From assembly GCF_000600335.2 (NCBI RefSeq), contig NZ_KK088626.1, positions 1 to 64,000 of the forward strand: a DNA stretch of 64,000 bases. Direction: 5' to 3'. This document shows, one piece after another, positions 59,864 to 64,000 of the stretch. The DNA is from Rubellimicrobium mesophilum DSM 19309. GTDB lineage: Bacteria; Pseudomonadota; Alphaproteobacteria; Rhodobacterales; Rhodobacteraceae. The notes beneath the pieces are model-generated. The model worked only from the letters and a program-made list of their open reading frames with translations. It was not told where the DNA came from and searched no databases. Position numbers and translations under genes: made by a program. Each line of letters begins with the position of its first letter. The first letter of the stretch is position 1.

Positions 59864-61132
59864 ATGGCCGGTTCCCGCACCAGCGCATCCGCTGTCCTGG
59901 GTGACCTGAGGACGCTGCTGCCCGATCTGGAAGCGCTCTACAAGGACATCCACTCTCACCCCGAGCTGTCCATGCAGGAGACGCGGACCTCGGGCATCGC
60001 CGCCGAACGTCTGAGGAACGCCGGCTATGAGGTGACCATGGGCGTCGGCAAGACGGGCGTCGTCGGGTTGCTTCGGAATGGCGAGGGACCGACCGTGATG
60101 CTGCGCGCTGACATGGACGCGTTGCCCATCGCAGAGGCCACCGGCCTTCCCTACGCGAGCAAGTCAACGGCGACGGATGCTCAAGGAAACGTCGTGCCCG
60201 TGGGTCACATGTGCGGCCACGACATCCATATCGCGTGGCTTGTCGGGGCGGCGACGTTGCTGTCGCAGGCGCGCAATACCTGGAGCGGCACCCTGATGGC
60301 CGTCTTCCAGCCGGGCGAGGAAACTGCGCAGGGCGCGCGCGCCATGATCGACGATGGCCTGCTCGACCGCTTCCCGACGCCGGATGTCGTGCTGGGCCAG
60401 CACGTCATGCTCGGGCCGGCGGGCACCGTCGCCGGCAGTGCCGGGCCGATCACCTCGGCGGCGGACAGCCTGGAGATCCGGCTGTTCGGGCGCGGCGCGC
60501 ATGGATCGATGCCGCAGGCCAGCATCGACCCGGTCGTCATGGCGGCGTCCGTCGTCCTGCGTCTTCAGACCATCGTCTCGCGCGAGGTCGCCGCGACCGA
60601 CGCGGCGGTGCTCACGGTGGGCGTGCTGCAGGCCGGCACCAAGGAGAACGTCATCCCCGACGAGGCCGTCATCAGGCTCAATGTGCGGACCTTCGACCCC
60701 GGAGTGCGCAAGCACGTGCTCGAGGCGATCGAGCGGATCGTCGATGCCGAGGCCGCGGCCTCAGGAGCCCCGCGCAAGCCGGAGATCACGCCGCTCGACC
60801 GTTACCCGCTGAACGTGAACGACGAGGCCGCGAGCAACCGGATCGCCGAGGCGTTCCGCAGCCATTTCTCGCCCGAGCGGGTCAAGCACACCGGGCCGGC
60901 GCCAGCCAGCGAGGACTTCGGCTGCTTCGGCACGGCCTGGCAGGTTCCCTCGGTGTTCTGGTTCGTTGGCGGCACCGACCCTGAGATCTATGCGAAGGCG
61001 AAAGCCGCAGGCAAGCTGAACGAGTTGCCGGTCAACCACAGCCCGCAGTTCGCGCCGGTCCTGCATCCCACGCTGGAAACCGGGGTCGAGGCGATGGTCG
61101 TGGGCACCCTGGCCTGGCTTGGCGCGACATGA
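59864..61132 (+). CDS. M20-family metallo-amidohydrolase (hippuricase-like)
   Basis: A 422-residue zinc or manganese hydrolase. Metal and catalytic residues appear in VMLRADMDALPI near 79-90, GHMCGHDIHIAWLVGAA near 113-129, FQPGEETAQGARAMIDDG near 148-165, and the terminal NHSPQFAPVLHPTLETGV. It belongs to the aminoacylase/IAA-amino-acid hydrolase/hippuricase group, whose substrate is an N-acyl amino acid; which one is unknown. The ATG at 59864 has GGAG six bases upstream. Confidence 0.9.
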   Translation: MAGSRTSASAVLGDLRTLLPDLEALYKDIHSHPELSMQETRTSGIAAERLRNAGYEVTMGVGKTGVVGLLRNGEGPTVMLRADMDALPIAEATGLPYASKSTATDAQGNVVPVGHMCGHDIHIAWLVGAATLLSQARNTWSGTLMAVFQPGEETAQGARAMIDDGLLDRFPTPDVVLGQHVMLGPAGTVAGSAGPITSAADSLEIRLFGRGAHGSMPQASIDPVVMAASVVLRLQTIVSREVAATDAAVLTVGVLQAGTKENVIPDEAVIRLNVRTFDPGVRKHVLEAIERIVDAEAAASGAPRKPEITPLDRYPLNVNDEAASNRIAEAFRSHFSPERVKHTGPAPASEDFGCFGTAWQVPSVFWFVGGTDPEIYAKAKAAGKLNELPVNHSPQFAPVLHPTLETGVEAMVVGTLAWLGAT

Positions 61133-61268
61133 CCGCCCTGAGCCGGACTCGATATCGGGCGAATCGTCCTGCGGTAACACGGGGCGTCATGGCGTCATGC
61201 CCGTCGCATTCACCCCGGCCACCCTCAGACGTCCGCCTTGACATGCAAGGATCGTCGCGGGCGCGGGC

Positions 61269-61937
61269 ATGATTGCCGTCGAGACCATCATACATGTGCT
61301 CGACCTGGGAGGCACGTTCGTCTTCGCGCTCAGCGGGGCGGTCGCGGCCGTCAATCGCCGGCTCGACGTCTTAGGCATCCTCGTGCTGTCCTTCGTGGCC
61401 GGGAACTTCGGCGGGATCACCCGGGATCTGCTGATCGGCGCGGCGCCGCCAGCCGCCCTGACCGACGGGCATTATCTCCTGGTCTCGGTCGTTGCCGGGC
61501 TCATCACCTTCTTCGCCTATGCCGGCGTCGACAGGCTGCGCAGTCCCGTGCTGCTGCTCGATGCGGTGGGGCTGGCGTTCTTCGCGGTCGCCGGGGCGCA
61601 GAAGGCGATCGAGTTCGGGCTGAGTCCGGTCATGTCGGCTCTTCTGGGCATGCTCACCGGCATCGGCGGCGGCATGACGCGCGACGTTCTCCTCGCGGAG
61701 ATCCCGCAGGTGCTGCGGGCCGACCTCTACGCGGTCGCGGCGCTGGCGGGCGCGTCCATCGTCGTCCTTGGGGACAGGTTGGGCCTGTCCTATGGGATGT
61801 CGGCCCTGGCCGGAGGTGCCTTGTGCCTCGGCCTGCGCTTCATGGCCATCCAGCACCGCTGGCGTCTGCCGGTTGCGCATCTGTCCGCGCAAGGGCGCGC
61901 GGGCGTGGACCGGTCAGCCGATGAGGGGCCGCCCTGA
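61269..61937 (+). CDS. TRIC-family (YicG/UPF0126) membrane channel
   Basis: A 222-residue membrane protein of seven predicted helices made of two three-helix repeats. The first repeat holds GTFVFALSGAVAAVNRRLD and NFGGITRDLLIG; the second holds GLAFFAVAGAQKA and GGGMTRDVLLAEIPQVL. Bacterial TRIC homologues are monovalent cation channels. The last 20 residues are hydrophilic. It stands alone. Confidence 0.88.
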   Translation: MIAVETIIHVLDLGGTFVFALSGAVAAVNRRLDVLGILVLSFVAGNFGGITRDLLIGAAPPAALTDGHYLLVSVVAGLITFFAYAGVDRLRSPVLLLDAVGLAFFAVAGAQKAIEFGLSPVMSALLGMLTGIGGGMTRDVLLAEIPQVLRADLYAVAALAGASIVVLGDRLGLSYGMSALAGGALCLGLRFMAIQHRWRLPVAHLSAQGRAGVDRSADEGPP

Positions 61938-62191
61938 CACGCGGCTTTCCTTGGGACCGAGCGTGCCCTCGCGGCGATGCTGGGGGTCCGCGCCATGATC
62001 GAGGCCGGCGCCAGGCGTCGGCTCGACGCGGAGGGCAGCAGCCCGGTCATCGAGAGAGGCCGGGAGCCTGCCCGGACGAGCTTGGCCTCACGGGGTCTCC
62101 TCGGGCGTCCTGTTGGCTGGCAGTACCTGGGTCGGGGTCGAGGCAGTTGCCTGAGTGACCTGCCTCTCCGGCCTGGGGGACGCGGCTGGGC
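61938..62191. other. Gap before the broken permease gene
   Basis: Two hundred and fifty bases with frequent stops in all frames. I see no recognisable domain, RNA or strong hairpin. The composition resembles the neighbouring decayed sequence. Confidence 0.4.
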
Positions 62192-62689
62192 TCACGGGAT
62201 GCGTTGCGGCGTCGGCACGAAGCGGAGCCGCACCGAGATGGCCACGAGCACTGCCGGCCCGCTGCCGATCCAAGTCCCGCTGTAGGGGATCACCGCCGTG
62301 ATCGCGACCCAGGCGCCCAAGGCGAGCGGGTAGGGCACGCCGATGAGCCAGAGCGCCACCATCAGGGTTGCGAGGCTGCGCGGCAAGACTCGCGAGAGGC
62401 GGACCGGGACGGAGAGCACCAAGGCGATGGCGAAGCCGCCCACTGCCACAACGAGCATGATCGGGGCTTGCCAGAGGATCAGCGCCAGAGTGCCGAGGAG
62501 GGTCAGGACGAGCAGGTTGCGGGGCCTCGGGAGATCAGGATCGGCGTCGCCCGGCGAGGCCGGGCCGTGGGCAAGAGTGTCCGAGGTCGGCGAGGCGGTA
62601 TCCAGTCGGAGGGAGCGGGTCGCATGGATGGGACCCGGCGAAATCCGTCTCGCAAGCGTGGGAACGCGAGGTCCAGCGAAGTGTTCCAT
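62192..62689 (-). pseudogene. AI-2E/PerM-type permease with large internal deletion
   Basis: The frame from ATG 62689 encodes 165 residues. After a hydrophilic leader, NLLVLTLLGTLALILWQAPI and AVGGFAIALVLSVPVRLS match the first helices of AI-2E-family permeases. Directly after SLATLMV the sequence jumps to ALWLIGVPYPLALGAWVAIT and AVIPYSGTWIGSGPAVLVAI, which belong near the C-terminal third of the family. The intervening ~200 residues are missing and the last helices are lost. The junction lies near 62357. The product is very unlikely to function. Confidence 0.75.
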
Positions 62690-62749
62690 GCGCGAAAGCC
62701 CTATCGCGGAGCCGTTCCGATGGTCGGAGCGGCGAACAGGAGGGGCACC

Positions 62750-63310
62750 ATGGCCGATGTCGACCTTGGCTCCGACGCAGACACGCAGGCGTCGCTCCAC
62801 TCCAGCCGGGGCTGGTCTGGCGCGCTGGGAAGCTTCCTTCTCGTCCTTGGGGTGCTCGCGGCCCTGAACCTCCTCTTGGCCGCTGTCGTCTTGGGCTTCC
62901 ATGTCGGAGCGCTGATGATCCTGGGCGGCATCGCTTAGATCGGGCATGCGTTTCGGGTGAGGACCTGGGGCGGCTTCGCGCTCTGGATCGGGAGCCGGGT
63001 GATCTATGCCCTGGCCGGCATTCTCGCCTTCGCGAACCCACTCCTCGCGTCCAGCGCGCTGACGCTGATGATCGCCGTCTCGCTTCTTGTGGCTGGGGTC
63101 CTGCGGCTCATCGTAGGTCTGAGGGAGCGACCCCGGCGCGGGTGGGGGTAGGTGGTGGCAACCGGGCTCCTGGGCATTCTCACAAGGTTTGTCATCCTGG
63201 CTGGCTGGTCGGTGAACAGCTTGTGGATTCTGGGCACCATCCCGGCCGTCGACCTGATGTTCCAAGGCTGGGGATGGTTGGCTGTCGGGCTGGCGCCGGG
63301 ACGCGACTGA
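62750..63310 (+). pseudogene. HdeD-family membrane protein gene with two in-frame amber stops
   Basis: ATG 62750 (AGGAGG six bases upstream) opens a 187-codon frame typical of HdeD/DUF308 acid-resistance membrane proteins: SFLLVLGVLAALNLLLAAVV, then GGFALWIGSRVIYALAGILA, LIVGLRERPRRGWG and LWILGTIPAVDLMFQGWGWL. TAG codons interrupt it at 62936-62938 (a glutamine is expected) and 63149-63151 (a tryptophan is expected). No frameshift occurs between them. As read it yields a 62-residue fragment. Confidence 0.8.
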
Positions 63311-63490
63311 CGGTCGAGCCGAGCGATACCGCGCAATCTCTACGCCAAGGGTCCTGATCCAACGCCTCCGGCGGCCTGCATCTCCACTCTCCGGGAGAGC
63401 TCCCGACGCACAGCCCGATCGGGCCGGCTTGGGCATGGTTCTTGAGACGCGGCGGCGTTGGCTCGATCACCACGACCGCCGTCGAGACTC
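63311..63490. other. Gap between HdeD remnant and phospholipase remnant
   Basis: 180 bases with no recognisable gene or structural RNA. It joins two pseudogenes that converge on it. Confidence 0.4.
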
Positions 63491-63712
63491 TCAGGGCAGT
63501 GGCGAGACGAGCCGGGCGACGGAGTCGCGAAACCGCGGGAGCGGGTTGCGCGCATGATGACTCCCTACCGTGAATTCCCGCAGTCGTCCTGGCCGCACAG
63601 GAAGGCCGTCTCAAGCTCCTGCGTGACAGCTTCGTCGTAGATCACGGCGTCGAGTTCGTAGTCGATGCTGGTCGAGCCTTGCCTGCTGCCGGTCTCGCGG
63701 ACACGACGACAA
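63491..63712 (-). pseudogene. C-terminal remnant of a phospholipase D / cardiolipin synthase
   Basis: On the minus strand GSTSIDYELDAVIYDEAVTQ followed by ELETAF resembles the end of the second HKD domain of cardiolipin synthases. After a frame change, RNPLPRFRDSVARLVSPLP and a stop match the usual family tail. The rest of the gene is missing; the IS3 fragment lies beyond it. Confidence 0.65.
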
Positions 63713-63735
63713 GATCGTGACCTTGGAGCTGGAGG

Positions 63736-64000
63736 ATGCCGATGAGGCGGAAGTTCGGCCCCGAGTTCAAGCTCAAGGCGGTGAAGTTGGTGAACGAGCG
63801 CGGCGTGTCGGTCGCGCAGGCCTGCCGTGACCTGGATGCCGATGAGAGCGTGCTCCAGCGCTGGATGCAGGATCTGGCAGAGGCGCCCGCGAGCGCATTC
63901 CCGGGCGGAGCAGGCCGAGATCGCGGCGCCGAGAACGGAGGTCGCCCGGCTCAAGGCGGCGTGCGATCTCACGGACACCGTGCCCGCCAGCGCGGAGAAG
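63736..64000 (+). mobile_element. IS3-family transposase OrfA, frameshifted and cut by the window end
   Basis: From ATG 63736 the helix-turn-helix of IS3 OrfA is clear: RRKFGPEFKLKAVKLVNERG and VSVAQACRDLDADESVLQRW. After AFPGG (about 63908) the frame shifts. The family's RAEQAEI...EVARLKA leucine-zipper segment then continues in a different phase. GGAGG lies just upstream of the start. OrfB, if present, is outside the window. Confidence 0.75.

Overview
This is chromosomal DNA of very high G+C content from an alphaproteobacterium, almost certainly a member of the Rhodobacteraceae (Rhodobacterales). The evidence is gene content and order: parA/parB next to rsmG, mnmG and mnmE; rho beside hemJ; maf-aroE-coaE-dnaQ and secB; a Tim44-like protein with MltA and an Smr protein; hslUV and trxA with addAB; an amgK-murU pair with tsaE and a kinase-less DivL; the redox regulators prrB/prrC/prrA; and bacterial mitofilin with hemY. 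Species cannot be named from the window.

Layout. 0-14 kb: argG; an operon of malic enzyme, PfkB kinase and class IV aminotransferase; a sulfotransferase-like gene; mutS; the hrcA-grpE heat-shock pair facing away from rph-rdgB-hemW. 14-22 kb: a leftward run rho, mnmE, mnmG, rsmG, parA, parB, with hemJ, and a parS site inside the first codons of mnmG. 21.9-22.3 kb: a 390-base gap between divergent hemJ and maf, rich in GANTC and DnaA-box-like motifs; it is my candidate for oriC. 22-31 kb: maf, aroE, coaE, dnaQ, a YdeI-like gene, secB, fxsA, the Tim44-like/mltA/smr operon, a lipid kinase and a metallophosphoesterase. 31-44 kb: a leftward block hslU, hslV, trxA, addA, addB, murU-like, amgK-like, tsaE and divL. 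44-49 kb: the prr redox-sensing cluster, an HD hydrolase, a second parS and ahcY. 49-56 kb: an EVE protein, gpsA, tsaD, hemD, mitofilin, hemY and a Thr tRNA.

The right end (56.2-64 kb) differs. An integrase remnant lies just past the tRNA, followed by about 1.2 kb of non-coding debris. Three intact genes (PQQ-type dehydrogenase, M20 amidohydrolase, TRIC-like channel) come next. The window then ends in a cluster of broken genes: an AI-2E-type permease with an internal deletion, an HdeD gene with two in-frame amber stops, a phospholipase D tail and an IS3-family transposase with a frameshift.

The least explained signal is a 52-base sequence present twice, in opposite orientations, at 31.4 and 49.3 kb (one mismatch). 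Each copy sits in a convergent intergenic gap, and each is preceded at the same 14-base distance by a CtrA-like TTAA-N7-TTAA box. A perfect CtrA box with a similar flank lies just upstream of divL, itself a component of the CtrA pathway. Two genes (grpE, addA) look one base out of frame at their 5' ends; these could be sequencing errors or real lesions.
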